Under the pieces are notes generated by a model. The model had not been told where the DNA came from, did no database searches, and saw nothing but the letters and a program-made list of their open reading frames with translations. DNA of 64,000 nucleotides from Deltaproteobacteria bacterium (GTDB lineage Bacteria > Myxococcota_A > Polyangia > DRWM01 > JAAZOP01): NCBI GenBank assembly GCA_016218815.1, contig JACRCX010000069.1, positions 1 to 64,000 of the forward strand, given 5' to 3'. How positions within the stretch are numbered: position 1 is the stretch's first letter; the number at the start of each line of letters is the position of its first letter. Shown piece after piece: positions 51,301 through 58,665 of the stretch. The position numbers were made by a program, and so were the translations under genes.

Positions 51301-53241
51301 GAGGTCTGGGACGGGGACGGCGTGACGGACCCGGCGTCGGCGGCGGATGACATCGACGAGTCGCACAACGGGGCCGTCGCGGCTGCGGTCTGGCCGGCGT
51401 CCCCGGAGGCGACTGCGTACCTCGTGCAGCTCGTGACGGACGACGACGTCGTGGTGCGCCCGTGGTACCGCACGGAGGAACCCCGGTTCGCGGCGCGGGA
51501 CCTGGCGCTGCGGCCGGACGAAACGTACCGGGTCGTGGTCCGGGCCGTGTCTTCGACGTCGTTCTCTCGCGAGACGTCCTCGGACGGCTTCACGATCCTG
51601 GACGAGGACGTGCCGCGGGTCGAAGTGACCGCGCGTCCGGGCCGGATCCTGCCGGACGTGGACGGCGTGGACGACACCAGCACGATCGGAGCCGCGTTGT
51701 CGGACGACGTCCTGCTGGTACGCTGGCATGCGGAGGTGCAGGATGCGGCCGGAAGCGTCGCGAGGGACCTTGGTCGCGGCGAGACGGGGCGGCGGCGGAT
51801 GGACGTCTCGCTGCGCTGGGACGGGCGGGACGACGGTGGGCGCGTGGTGACCGGGGGGCCGTGGCGGGTGGTGATCGTGGCGGAGGATTCTGCCGGACGC
51901 GAGGGTCGGGGGGAGACGACGGTGTGGGTGTGCGCCGGGGCGGCGCTCTCGGAACCGGCGTGCGCCGAGGGCGGCGCGGACGCCGGACCCGGGGACGGCG
52001 GTCCGGACGGGCCGGCGGACGCGGCGGACGGCGACGGCGGCGACGGCGATGGAGGTACGGGCGGCGGGGGCTGTGCGTGCCGCGCCGGAGCGCAGACGGG
52101 GCCGGGAGGCGGTGCGGCATGGCTGCTCGTGTCGATCCTGCTGGCTCGCGGGCGCACTCGCCCTTCGGCTCGCTTCGCTCGCTCCGGGCTACGTGGCGCC
52201 CCTACCGGCCGAGGAGCGGATCTCCGGCAGCCGGGCGTGTCGATGCTCGGCCTCGCGTCGCTCGCGGCCGCACTCCTCTCCTGCTCGGCGCCGCCGCCGC
52301 CCGGAACGGTCGAGCCGGCGGATCCGCTGCTGCGGTCGAGGCGCGACGCGACCGCGCAGGCGCCGGCGGATGCCGGGACGCCGGTCGAACTGGACGTGGC
52401 GGAGCCGGCGGTGGAAGAGGACGCCGGCACGCCGGCGCCGGTCAGCGACGCGGGAACGCCGACGACGACGGAGGCGACGAGCGGACCGGAGGCGGCCGCG
52501 TCTGCGGACGCAAGCTCGCCGGCCGAAGCCGGAGCGGAAGCGGCCGCCGGTGCCGACGTCGCGCCGTCGGGCGATGCGGCGGATTCCCGGCCGCCGGTGC
52601 CGCCCCCGTCGGACGATCCCTCGGCGGTGGTCCTGCGCCTCGGCTGCAGCGTGATCACCGAAGGGCAGCTCCAGCGCTCGGTGCGGCTGGTCCGCGTCTT
52701 CGCCGGCCTCGCAGGACGGGAGACGACCGAGGAGGACGACGCGCGGATCCGGGAGATCGCGCTCGAGCGGCTCGGGCTGGAAGTCATCGTGAGGCGCGAG
52801 GCGGCGGCGCGGAGCCTGACGGCGACCCAGGCGGAGGTGCAGGCGGCGGCGGCGATGGTCGCGCAGGGCAACGGCGTCGAGGTCTCGGCGTTGTTCCTGG
52901 CGGTGGAGGACCAGGGCCTCTCGAACGAGGAATACGAGGCGGACCTGGAATTCCAGATCCTGGAGATGAAGGTCATCCAGGCGTACGGCGAGGAGGTGCC
53001 GGTGGTCGTCACCGATGCCGAGATCGAGGCCGAGTACCTGGCCCGGACGGAAGGGCTGGACGCTTCGGTGATCCGCCCCCTGGCGGATGTGCGCGACACG
53101 CTGCGCGACAAGCTCGCGGCGGACAAGGTCGAGATCCAGGGCCGGGAGTGGCTGATGCGGCGCCGCGACGAGCTGGAGCGCACGCGAGCCGTGCGCGCGT
53201 CCGGCGGCGGTTGCGTGGAACAGCCGGCGGAATCGCCGTAG
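48328..53241 (+). CDS. Fused ORF: secreted propeller protein with MYXO-CTERM-like tail, read-through to SurA-like lipoprotein
   Basis: 1637 residues in one frame. Residues 1-50 are encoded by a REP hairpin cluster and precede the real signal peptide (FRPVASLLFFLASSAAAQPW). A large propeller body follows: FG-GAP/VCBS units (DFDGDGRPEVAVAT, DLDGDGRPEIVAPDED, DRDGDDELILAS, DVDGDGLAEILARP) plus PQQ-like repeats (GSSDGFLYGVSAADGSLAW) and fibronectin-like C-terminal strands. Around residues 1235-1275 is a Gly/Asp linker, a CAC motif and the hydrophobic GGAAWLLVSILLARGR, i.e. a MYXO-CTERM-type sorting end lacking a stop. A repeat segment follows, then at 52243 a lipoprotein start. A stop codon between two ancestral genes seems to have been lost, so a 1637-residue product may or may not be made. 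Confidence 0.75.
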   Translation: MNSRPPIRQTACRPAPEGAGCTRKCSAVFGTEPRASARGWIGRESRTLKGAVRFRPVASLLFFLASSAAAQPWPAARHDAARSARSEPVAPFVAPAEAFALSVGGKLGADELRVADVDLDGLPETLFPAGRRVRALRDGGDLLWVSEDVGAWWMLGTADFDGDGRPEVAVATAVPGVAFLDGLEGRTIFASGAGDVSTLGTILPLDVEGDGAVELYVADDGCSHDGRGFGRVYGLAGGVVTRTVLRTETHDFWCGRDQVVADLDGDGRPEIVAPDEDRVWAYDPASGFSTRASGSLDAFPVGLVHTAVADLDRDGDDELILASDNPWRWYAAARRLQVLDAAGDELVSSWIVRVSPEAGGHRFLDAPAADVLASSAGLEVVSSIADSASSGWEVRVFRGLSDDGDEHVLAAIPDAVALGLADVDGDGLAEILARPAPDFVVDSAPSTISAFDVLEDGTTEELWSVPSSRLPLAPDPGGADSALPAAGNDGWGGPAGPIVQEGPAGLPAVLVESDGDGDGVSDRLALLDGPTGAELARWSDPDSALGPGGIIAVGRASGADVCLAAATESARVAQFHAGLALSNDADGGGVPDVTAANRAATPPIVPSGSEVVAAEAGGRVPVFSASCSSAVCGPARRSPSRLLSSEPRVAGAACDCTAEPFLVGAYRTNGGHAAVALFPGMTAAATTIDLGAAVEPVADALPVGPLDPEFPEWDTVALALYDPSSNRSSLALVSTGGARTQWMGLDADGTVGGPLAAADLDGDGDDELLAVRDGFVQVVSAGGEEVVRHEAWGGGSILAWDVGEGRPALFRTGADSFAVERLDTNLDRVWIAGEGTSHRGRLAAIAGGGDGTFRLGVVAEVSAELSAYAAEDGALLWRTALASGDAYPDVATAYAAGARPGVLSSPATAAATEPAAADTLIVGSSDGFLYGVSAADGSLAWSVALHAAVGEPVVVPFDDPGGEPDPWTAVLAPAADGLVHVVGEARLPAPVEVWDGDGVTDPASAADDIDESHNGAVAAAVWPASPEATAYLVQLVTDDDVVVRPWYRTEEPRFAARDLALRPDETYRVVVRAVSSTSFSRETSSDGFTILDEDVPRVEVTARPGRILPDVDGVDDTSTIGAALSDDVLLVRWHAEVQDAAGSVARDLGRGETGRRRMDVSLRWDGRDDGGRVVTGGPWRVVIVAEDSAGREGRGETTVWVCAGAALSEPACAEGGADAGPGDGGPDGPADAADGDGGDGDGGTGGGGCACRAGAQTGPGGGAAWLLVSILLARGRTRPSARFARSGLRGAPTGRGADLRQPGVSMLGLASLAAALLSCSAPPPPGTVEPADPLLRSRRDATAQAPADAGTPVELDVAEPAVEEDAGTPAPVSDAGTPTTTEATSGPEAAASADASSPAEAGAEAAAGADVAPSGDAADSRPPVPPPSDDPSAVVLRLGCSVITEGQLQRSVRLVRVFAGLAGRETTEEDDARIREIALERLGLEVIVRREAAARSLTATQAEVQAAAAMVAQGNGVEVSALFLAVEDQGLSNEEYEADLEFQILEMKVIQAYGEEVPVVVTDAEIEAEYLARTEGLDASVIRPLADVRDTLRDKLAADKVEIQGREWLMRRRDELERTRAVRASGGGCVEQPAESP
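48367..48481. repeat. Cluster of three REP-like 20-bp palindromes
   Basis: Hairpins: 48367-48386 (CCGGCGCCT-GA-AGGCGCCGG), 48424-48443 (CCGCGGGCT-TC-AGCCCGCGG), 48462-48481 (CCGCACCCT-GA-AGGGTGCGG), all perfect 9-bp stems. The second is preceded by GGAACCGAA and the third followed by TTCGGTTCC, an inverted pair of flanks. Same family as 22570-22634. Inside the N-terminal coding part of the fused ORF. Confidence 0.8.
52159..52193. repeat. CCTTCGGCTCGCTTCGCTCG-type repeat at the junction of two fused genes
   Basis: Low-complexity CTTCGGCTCG-CTTCGCTCG-CTCCGGGCTACG, unlike the flanking coding sequence. Located just after the MYXO-CTERM-like hydrophobic end where a stop would be expected and about 50 bp before the next lipoprotein start. 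Sequences of this kind are often intergenic micro-repeats in G+C-rich genomes, so it likely belongs to a former intergenic gap. Confidence 0.55.
52243..53241 (+). CDS. SurA-N-like lipoprotein, internal start in the fused ORF
   Basis: 332 residues from the ATG at 52243, in frame with the large upstream protein; probably a gene in its own right. Signal peptide MLGLASLAAALLSC with lipobox LLSC, then a 90-residue Ala/Asp/Glu/Pro linker. The mature domain (VVLRLGCSVITEGQLQRSVRLV, EIALERLGLEVIVRREAAARSL, YEADLEFQILEMKVIQAYGEEV, IEAEYLARTEG, VRDTLRDKLAADKVEIQGREWL) resembles the N-terminal chaperone half of SurA/parvulin-type periplasmic foldases. No parvulin isomerase domain is visible, so it is a chaperone-only version if the assignment holds. 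Ribosome site is weak. Confidence 0.7.
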   Translation: MLGLASLAAALLSCSAPPPPGTVEPADPLLRSRRDATAQAPADAGTPVELDVAEPAVEEDAGTPAPVSDAGTPTTTEATSGPEAAASADASSPAEAGAEAAAGADVAPSGDAADSRPPVPPPSDDPSAVVLRLGCSVITEGQLQRSVRLVRVFAGLAGRETTEEDDARIREIALERLGLEVIVRREAAARSLTATQAEVQAAAAMVAQGNGVEVSALFLAVEDQGLSNEEYEADLEFQILEMKVIQAYGEEVPVVVTDAEIEAEYLARTEGLDASVIRPLADVRDTLRDKLAADKVEIQGREWLMRRRDELERTRAVRASGGGCVEQPAESP

Positions 53242-53278
53242 GGACCCGGGGGAGACGCGAGGCACGGAGGAGGCAGCA

Positions 53279-54277
53279 ATGGTCGAGGAGCACGGGCAGG
53301 CGGCGGCGAAACCCAAGGAGAAGGCCGACGAGGAGAAGGGGCTCGATCTGTTCGAGCTGTGCAGCGCGACGCTGCTCGGACTGGCGGCGATCGGCGGCGC
53401 CTGGTCGGCATACCAGGGCGACCTGTGGGGCGGCCAGTCGGTCGAGGCGTACGGCGAGGCGGCGACGATGACGACGCAGGCGGCGGGGGAGGCGACGACC
53501 AAGGCGACCTCGGTCGCGGCCGAGGCGACGAAGAAGATGACCGAGGTCTCCGCCGCGGTGGCGACGCAGACCACGGGGATCTCGGGCGAGGCCGCGGTGG
53601 CGACGACGCAGGCGTCGACGGAGTTCGGCCTGCAGATCACCGTCATGGCCCGCGACTCGGCGCTGGACATCGACGCCAAGAAGCTGCTGTTCGAGGCGGC
53701 GACGACGCGCGATCGGACGACGGCCGAGCGCCAGTTCACGGTGGCGAAATACCTCTACACGCAGCAGCTCAGCGACGAGGCGTACCAGTCGCTCGGCCTG
53801 CCCGCGGAGTTCCGGACCGAGGACCAGGAGAAGGCGTTCGAGATCCCGCTGGAGGCACTGGCGGCGGCGGCGGACAAGGAAGTGGCGACGGACGCCTACA
53901 TCGAGTCGATGCTGGGCCCCGCGGTCCAGAAGTTCGAGGCGGCGGAGACGGGGCTGTCGGAGGGCTTCGCGGCGGCGACCAAGACGCTGACCGACGGTTT
54001 CGGCGAGGCGGCGACGGGCCTGACCGACGGCTTCACGGCGGCCAACGCGATGCTGACCGGCGGGTTCGCCAAGGCGGGCAAGCGCTTCGACGAGGGGCGG
54101 GACGCGAACAACACGGGCGACAAGTTCGGCCTCGATTCGATCTTCTACACCGTCTGCCTCTTCCTGGCCGGCATCGCGCTCGTCTTCAAGACCAAGGTCC
54201 GCTGGGCCTTCTTCGCGATCGGCCTGACGAGCTTCGTCGGCGCCACCGCCTACCTGTTCACGATCCCGTGGGCCTGA
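53279..54277 (+). CDS. Membrane protein with hendecad (11-residue) helical repeats
   Basis: 332 residues. ATG at 53279 with GGAGG upstream. An N-terminal hydrophobic helix (ATLLGLAAIGGAWSAYQG, about residues 30-47) and two C-terminal ones (IFYTVCLFLAGIALVF and WAFFAIGLTSFVGATAYLF) enclose a 240-residue, Ala/Thr/Glu-rich helical region. Residues 219-275 form an exact 11-residue period: TGLSEGFAAAT-KTLTDGFGEAA-TGLTDGFTAAN-AMLTGGFAKAG (Leu then Gly-Phe at fixed spacing), a pattern typical of amphipathic lipid-binding or right-handed coiled-coil helices. No family recognised. Possible role: membrane-shape or lipid-associated scaffold in the kinase-PEGA neighbourhood. Confidence 0.75.
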   Translation: MVEEHGQAAAKPKEKADEEKGLDLFELCSATLLGLAAIGGAWSAYQGDLWGGQSVEAYGEAATMTTQAAGEATTKATSVAAEATKKMTEVSAAVATQTTGISGEAAVATTQASTEFGLQITVMARDSALDIDAKKLLFEAATTRDRTTAERQFTVAKYLYTQQLSDEAYQSLGLPAEFRTEDQEKAFEIPLEALAAAADKEVATDAYIESMLGPAVQKFEAAETGLSEGFAAATKTLTDGFGEAATGLTDGFTAANAMLTGGFAKAGKRFDEGRDANNTGDKFGLDSIFYTVCLFLAGIALVFKTKVRWAFFAIGLTSFVGATAYLFTIPWA

Positions 54278-54285
54278 GCGATCAA

Positions 54286-54480
54286 CGCCGCGGTTGGTGA
54301 CGACGCGCCAGGCTTCTCGGACCGGATAGGGAGAGGTGGAGAGTGCCGACTGGAGAGTGGGCGAGGTGCCGTGGTGTAGATGCCGTGGCGCGGCGGAGCG
54401 CCGCGCCACGGCACTTGCACCCGAACCCTCCCCACCTCTCCAGCCGATCTCTCCACCTCTCCTCGTCCGAAGCGGGGTGC
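54286..54480. repeat. Dispersed element copy B plus inverted half-copy and central hairpin (convergent gap)
   Basis: 54286-54360 is the reverse complement of copy A at 21043-21125. 54427-54475 repeats its CCCCACCTCTCCAGCCGATC-CTCTCCACCTCTCCTCG end in opposite orientation, so the two halves form a long imperfect inverted repeat. Between them lies a perfect stem of 14 bp, 54381-54394 with 54400-54413 (loop GGAGC). The element sits in a convergent gap and could act as a bidirectional terminator. Confidence 0.6.
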
Positions 54481-54535
54481 GGGGCGGCAGCCCCGCCCGG
54501 CTGCGGACGCCGCCCGCTCATTGGACGACGCTCGC

Positions 54536-54760
54536 CTACTGGTTGGCGTAGCTGTTGGAGGCGCCGCAGTCGGGGCAGGTCCAGGTCACGAAGTTGCAGG
54601 TCATCCCCCAGGCGTTCTCGTCCATGCAATCCTGGCAGATGCCGAAACCGCACTTGCAGCTCCAGCAGAACGCGATCTGACGGCGGCAGCAGCAGCACTC
54701 GTACTCGCGCTTCCGTCGCCGGGGACGTGGGCTGTCGGGTGCAGTCGGCTCGTCCGGCAT
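54536..54760 (-). CDS. Small Cys-rich zinc-ribbon-like protein
   Basis: 74 residues from the ATG at 54760 (GGAGG ten nt upstream). Highly charged N-terminus (PRPRRRKREYE) then CCCCRRQIAFCWSCKCGFGICQDC, GMTC and CPDCG, for eleven or more Cys in pairs that could bind two or three zinc ions. No hydrophobic segment, so cytoplasmic. Sequences of this shape occur in related bacteria as conserved hypotheticals, in my recollection. It converges with the hendecad protein and diverges from the sulfotransferase. Confidence 0.75.
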   Translation of the reverse strand: MPDEPTAPDSPRPRRRKREYECCCCRRQIAFCWSCKCGFGICQDCMDENAWGMTCNFVTWTCPDCGASNSYANQ

Positions 54761-54906
54761 CGGGTCCCAGCCTCCTCGCCGGGCCGCCGACCGATACCAC
54801 GCACCGCGCGGCCGCGCCACCTCCCATTTCTTCGTTTCGGCGGCGAGTCGTGCTACGCCCGGGCTGGGAGTCCGCGATGGAGACCTCGCGGACGGGAGGT
54901 GGAGCG

Positions 54907-55920
54907 ATGACGATCCGCATGCTCTTCGTGATCGGCGCGCCGCGTTCGGGAACGACGATGCTCGAGCGCATGCTGTCGGCGCATTCGCAGATCCAGGGAG
55001 GGCCGGAGCCGCACCTGCTGACGCCGCTGGCGCACCTGGGTGTCTGGGCCAAGGTGGACAAGGCGCCCTACGACCACATCCTGGCGGCGGAGTCGCAAAA
55101 ACTGTTCGTGGACCAGCTCCCGCGCAAGGAGCAGGACTACTGGGACGCGTGTCGGGCGTACTGCGACGTCATCTACGGGCGGTATCTGCAGCCGAGCGGC
55201 AAGCCGATCTGTCTGGACAAGACGCCGGCGTACGGCTTGATCCTGCCGTTCATGGCCAAGGTCTTCCCGGACGGCAAGTACGTGGTGCTGACCCGGCATC
55301 CCGCGGCGATCTTCTCGTCGTTTGCCAACTCGTTCTTCGACGGCGACTATGCCGAGGCGCACAAGTTCAACCCGATCCTCGAGCGCTACATCCCCGTGAT
55401 GGCGGCGTTCCTGCGGCAGACCGAGGTACCGTTCTTCCACGTGAAGTACGAGGAGCTGGTGAGCGCGCCGGAGGCGTGGTTCGAGCGCATCTGCGGGTAC
55501 ATCGGCGTCCCCTTCGAGCCGCAGGCGATCGAGTACGGCAAGGAGGGGGGCGAGGCGCCGCGCCCGCAGGGTCTGGGCGATCCGATCGGCGTCGGGCAGC
55601 ACAAGCGGCCGTCGAAGGCGTCCTTGGACAAGTGGCCCAAGGAGTTCGCGCAGGACCCGGCGAAGCTGGAGCTGGTGCGCAAGATGGTGGAGCGGATCGA
55701 CCCCGAGGACCTGCGGACGTTCGGCTACGAGTCCGCGGACCTCTGGAAGCCGATGGAGTCGGTGAAGGCCGGCAAGCCGCCCAAGCCGCCCAAGCTGACG
55801 CGCTACCGTCTGGAGCGCAAGATGATCATCCACCTCCGCAACCACGCGCAGCAGGCCGGCCCCTTCCGCCGCCTGCTGGAGAAGGCCCGGCTGGCGTGTG
55901 ACGTGCTGTTGCGGGAGTAG
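54907..55920 (+). CDS. Sulfotransferase-family protein
   Basis: 337 residues from the ATG at 54907, with GGAGG ten nt upstream. Transfers sulfate from PAPS to an acceptor. The 5'-phosphosulfate binding loop VIGAPRSGTTMLERML at residues 8-23 (PRSGTT), the 3'-phosphate motif YVVLTRHPAAIFSSF, and the conserved LDKTPAYGLI and HVKYEEL segments are all present. The C-terminus is basic (LTRYRLERKMIIHLRNHAQQ). Acceptor unknown; cytoplasmic, no signal peptide. Neighbouring PAPS synthesis genes are not in the window. Confidence 0.9.
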   Translation: MTIRMLFVIGAPRSGTTMLERMLSAHSQIQGGPEPHLLTPLAHLGVWAKVDKAPYDHILAAESQKLFVDQLPRKEQDYWDACRAYCDVIYGRYLQPSGKPICLDKTPAYGLILPFMAKVFPDGKYVVLTRHPAAIFSSFANSFFDGDYAEAHKFNPILERYIPVMAAFLRQTEVPFFHVKYEELVSAPEAWFERICGYIGVPFEPQAIEYGKEGGEAPRPQGLGDPIGVGQHKRPSKASLDKWPKEFAQDPAKLELVRKMVERIDPEDLRTFGYESADLWKPMESVKAGKPPKPPKLTRYRLERKMIIHLRNHAQQAGPFRRLLEKARLACDVLLRE

Positions 55921-55959
55921 GGACGTCCGACCCTGCTGTCCTTGACGTCGCGCGCAGGT

Positions 55960-57028
55960 CTACATCCAGTGGAATGCGCTGCCGTCCCACCGCAGAAGGA
56001 ACGGCCGCTGGGGGCACTCTCCGGTCGGTGACACTTCCGTCACTGCCAGGAAGACCTCGCTGGGTGACAGTCCACGCAAGCGCACAATACGCGTTCCGCC
56101 CATGCACGTGGCGCCGTCGGGTGCAGCTGCTGGCGGCCAGTATGCAAGCACGGCGAATCCGGAACCGTCATACCAGCAGCTCGCCGTTCCTCCCGGCAGC
56201 GAACACATCATCCCCGTCGAATCCCCATATTGCCGTGATATCCGATAGGGTGCCGACGTCATGAACACGCCACGACCCACCATCCAGCGACATCACCGTC
56301 CCGCCGTGCCCCGCTGCGAAAACGTCATCATTGTCCGCCCACAGTCTCGACACGTCGGCCGGGCGAAGCGACGGCAGCCGTGACCAGGAGATCCCGTCGA
56401 AGTGGACCACATCGTCGTCCCAGATGGCGTAGGCAAGATCATCGCGAACCAGAACCAACTCGGCCGGCGTCGCGGAGAACTCCGGCCAAGGGCTCACGCT
56501 GCCTGCCACGAGAAGGCCAGCACCCGGATCGCGGCCCCAGAGGACGAGTGCGTCGCCCCGATAGCCTGCGAGGAAGAGTCCACACCCGCCGGCGTACGTT
56601 CCTCCCTCATCCACGCACAACGTCCGGTAGCTCTCCGTCCATCCATCCCCGTCATTGTTCCAGATCGTCAGCCACTCACCGAGGAAGTGCCCTCCGGATG
56701 TGGTACGCTCCCATTCCGCCCACCCGAAAAGCTCGGAGACGCCTCGTTCGGCATCCACCCAGATGTCGTAGGGCCAACAGTCTGGGAACTCGGGACTCGG
56801 CGCGGCGGCGCGGCTGCAATCAGTGATGCCCGGCGGGGTCCACGGCACCTCCCCGTCGCGCCAACCCCCCTCGCCCAACCCCTCGACTTCCGGCGCCCAT
56901 CGTGCGCCATCTGCTACGTCGCTGTCGAGCCGCGTGGCCAGATCGCAGCCAACGACGACGCACAGGGCAAGGAGCATTCCGGCGGCGCACAGGGCTCGCG
57001 CAACAGCGCCACGTCTGCACACCCTCAC
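55960..57028 (-). pseudogene. Frameshifted beta-propeller lipoprotein gene
   Basis: Start at the GTG 57028 (or 57022); lipoprotein signal peptide ending CVVVGC. The first frame runs to a TGA at 56168: DVSRLWADNDDVFAAGHGG, TVMSLDGGSWRVHDVG, then IWGFDGDDVFAAGRNGELLV. The propeller repeat resumes in another frame (WYDGSGFAVLAYW, MGGTRIVRLRG, LRWDGSAFHWM) and ends at 55960. The join needs one codon restored near 56170: GAGCTGCTGG-TATGAC lacks two bases. So either a pseudogene with a 2-nt deletion, or an assembly error. The family is the 'VWAVG' secreted propeller. Followed upstream, 35 nt away, by a TM-coiled-coil protein gene. Confidence 0.7.
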
Positions 57029-57062
57029 GCCCACTCGGGACCCCAACTCCTCGTCCCGACGC

Positions 57063-57851
57063 TCATCGAGCACCGCCGTCCGTGAGTTCAGCGAGCGACA
57101 TCCCGGACCGCGCGAAGTAGACTTCCACATCAAGATCCTCCCATCCATCGAGTCTAATCATCGCCGTCCCGCGGTCGGTCCACGCCGGGGTCCCGGCGAT
57201 TGCGGGCTCGAATGCCTCCCGCGACTGAACGGAGTCGAAGGCGACCTCCACGCGGCACAGGGACTGTCCGCATTCAACGCTCTTGAGCGAGGCGCCAGTA
57301 GTTTCCTCTAGCAGGAACCAGTCCTCCACACCAGACTCCATCGCCGGTGCCCAGTCGGGATCCTTCGTCTCGCGCTCGAGGGCTGCGTCCAGGGCAATCG
57401 CGGTCCGCCGCTCCTGTTCCAGGACCTCAGCCTCGGTCGGTAGCGCCTGCGCCGTCTGCTCGGCCTGCCTGCCGTCGCCCCCGGCGTCCGCGATGAGAGC
57501 TGTCACCTTCCCTTGAATCGCCCCACCTTCCCCACCCCCGAATGCTGCCGCATTCTGAACCGGACGTTCCGCATTGGCAACCATGTCCCGGAGGACGTCG
57601 ATCAACACGGCCTGGTCGCCCTCCAGGCGTGCCAGTCGTCTTGAAAGACGGTCCGACATGGAGGTGCTTGAGATTGACCGAGGCTCACCATGCCCCGCCT
57701 GATGGTGCTCCGGTGCCTCCGGTTCCAATGCCGGGCCGCGTCCGGCAGGTTTGTCGGCAGGCGACGAAGGCCAAGCGATCCACAGGATGGCGCCGGCGGC
57801 AACCATCAAGGTGCCGACAACCCCTGCAATTCGGGTGGTACCGCGTCGCAC
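57063..57851 (-). CDS. Single-TM coiled-coil protein, unknown
   Basis: 262 residues. GTG at 57851. Signal anchor (IAGVVGTLMVAAGAILWIAW), then a Pro/Glu linker, a coiled-coil-like stretch (SDRLSRRLARLEGDQAVLIDVLRDMV) and a C-terminal domain with a two-Cys motif KSVECGQSLCRVEVAFDSV, a pattern found on many myxobacterial and gammaproteobacterial envelope proteins. The anchor leaves the domain in the periplasm. Precedes the frameshifted propeller gene and follows the secreted protein by 18 nt, so the three form one transcript. Confidence 0.75.
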   Translation of the reverse strand: MRRGTTRIAGVVGTLMVAAGAILWIAWPSSPADKPAGRGPALEPEAPEHHQAGHGEPRSISSTSMSDRLSRRLARLEGDQAVLIDVLRDMVANAERPVQNAAAFGGGEGGAIQGKVTALIADAGGDGRQAEQTAQALPTEAEVLEQERRTAIALDAALERETKDPDWAPAMESGVEDWFLLEETTGASLKSVECGQSLCRVEVAFDSVQSREAFEPAIAGTPAWTDRGTAMIRLDGWEDLDVEVYFARSGMSLAELTDGGAR

Positions 57852-57869
57852 CGGTGCCCGGCTCTCCCG

Positions 57870-58364
57870 CTAACAGTTCTCGTCGATTGCGTACCCCACG
57901 ACGGCCGACCGGTTGCCGGAGTACTTCGCGGGGACGGAACAACTGATGTATCGGACGAGGTAGGATGGGGTCGTGTCGGGTGCGTCGAGCGTCTTCTGCA
58001 CCGGGCCTTCGATGCCCGACGTTGTCGCCGCGTCCCCGTAGTACGTCGACCCCGTGACAGCGTTCCGATTGACCAGGGAACAGGAGAAATTGGTGGAGCT
58101 GTTCCTGTCCCACAACACGATCCAACTGTCGTTTTGGAGGCCATAGCAGTCCAAGGTGGTAGCGCAGATGAACGAGTGGGTGTACGCGTCATCATTCTGA
58201 GCACCGCTCGAATCGTAGTACAGCGTGCTCGATGAGACGACTCCTGACTCCACGCAGAGGATGCCCGAGTAGGTCTTGAGGTCGACTTCCGACTGCGCCG
58301 ATGTCGCCATGAACAGGCAGGCACCCGCCACACACACCAGAATCACCAGACGTACACGACTCAT
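57870..58364 (-). CDS. Small secreted Cys-rich protein, unknown
   Basis: 164 residues. Signal peptide MSRVRLVILVCVAGACLFMATSAQS. Mature domain with six Cys (ILCVESG, FICATTLDCYG, FSCSLV, ISCSV, ENC) and many Tyr, Ser and Asn, giving several beta strands; disulfide-rich exported protein. Codon use is visibly less G+C-biased than elsewhere in the window, as in neighbours 57.0-59.5 kb. Located 18 nt upstream of the coiled-coil protein. No recognised family. Confidence 0.75.
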   Translation of the reverse strand: MSRVRLVILVCVAGACLFMATSAQSEVDLKTYSGILCVESGVVSSSTLYYDSSGAQNDDAYTHSFICATTLDCYGLQNDSWIVLWDRNSSTNFSCSLVNRNAVTGSTYYGDAATTSGIEGPVQKTLDAPDTTPSYLVRYISCSVPAKYSGNRSAVVGYAIDENC

Positions 58365-58665
58365 CTTGTCCCTCCTCCCGTGCGCGGTGAGAGCACACCA
58401 GCATCCCGCCGACGACCGCCGATGGAAGCCGGCACCACGCTCGGCTCCACGGCGCCCGGATCATCACGCCGGTCAACGGCGAATTCCCGGGCTGGGGCAA
58501 CCGATGTGCTGCGGTTGGTCAGGCCGGTACGCACCACCCGCTGCCCACGCCTATTAGTCCCTCCTTCTCCGGAATCCTGACACGGAATCGACGGGTCCTT
58601 CCGGACCACCCTGGATCCGCGCGATCCCGGCGGGGCGTCGAGCCGCGCGCGACGACCAAGCGTGG
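58365..58665. other. Intergenic gap, no gene supported
   Basis: About 300 bp between the sigma-factor stop and the secreted gene. It must hold the promoter of the minus-strand secreted/coiled-coil transcript, but no consensus was recognised. Confidence 0.4.

Noticed and set aside
52243..53241. SurA-like protein considered as a full peptidyl-prolyl isomerase
   Set aside because: No parvulin domain is visible; only the N-terminal chaperone-like half
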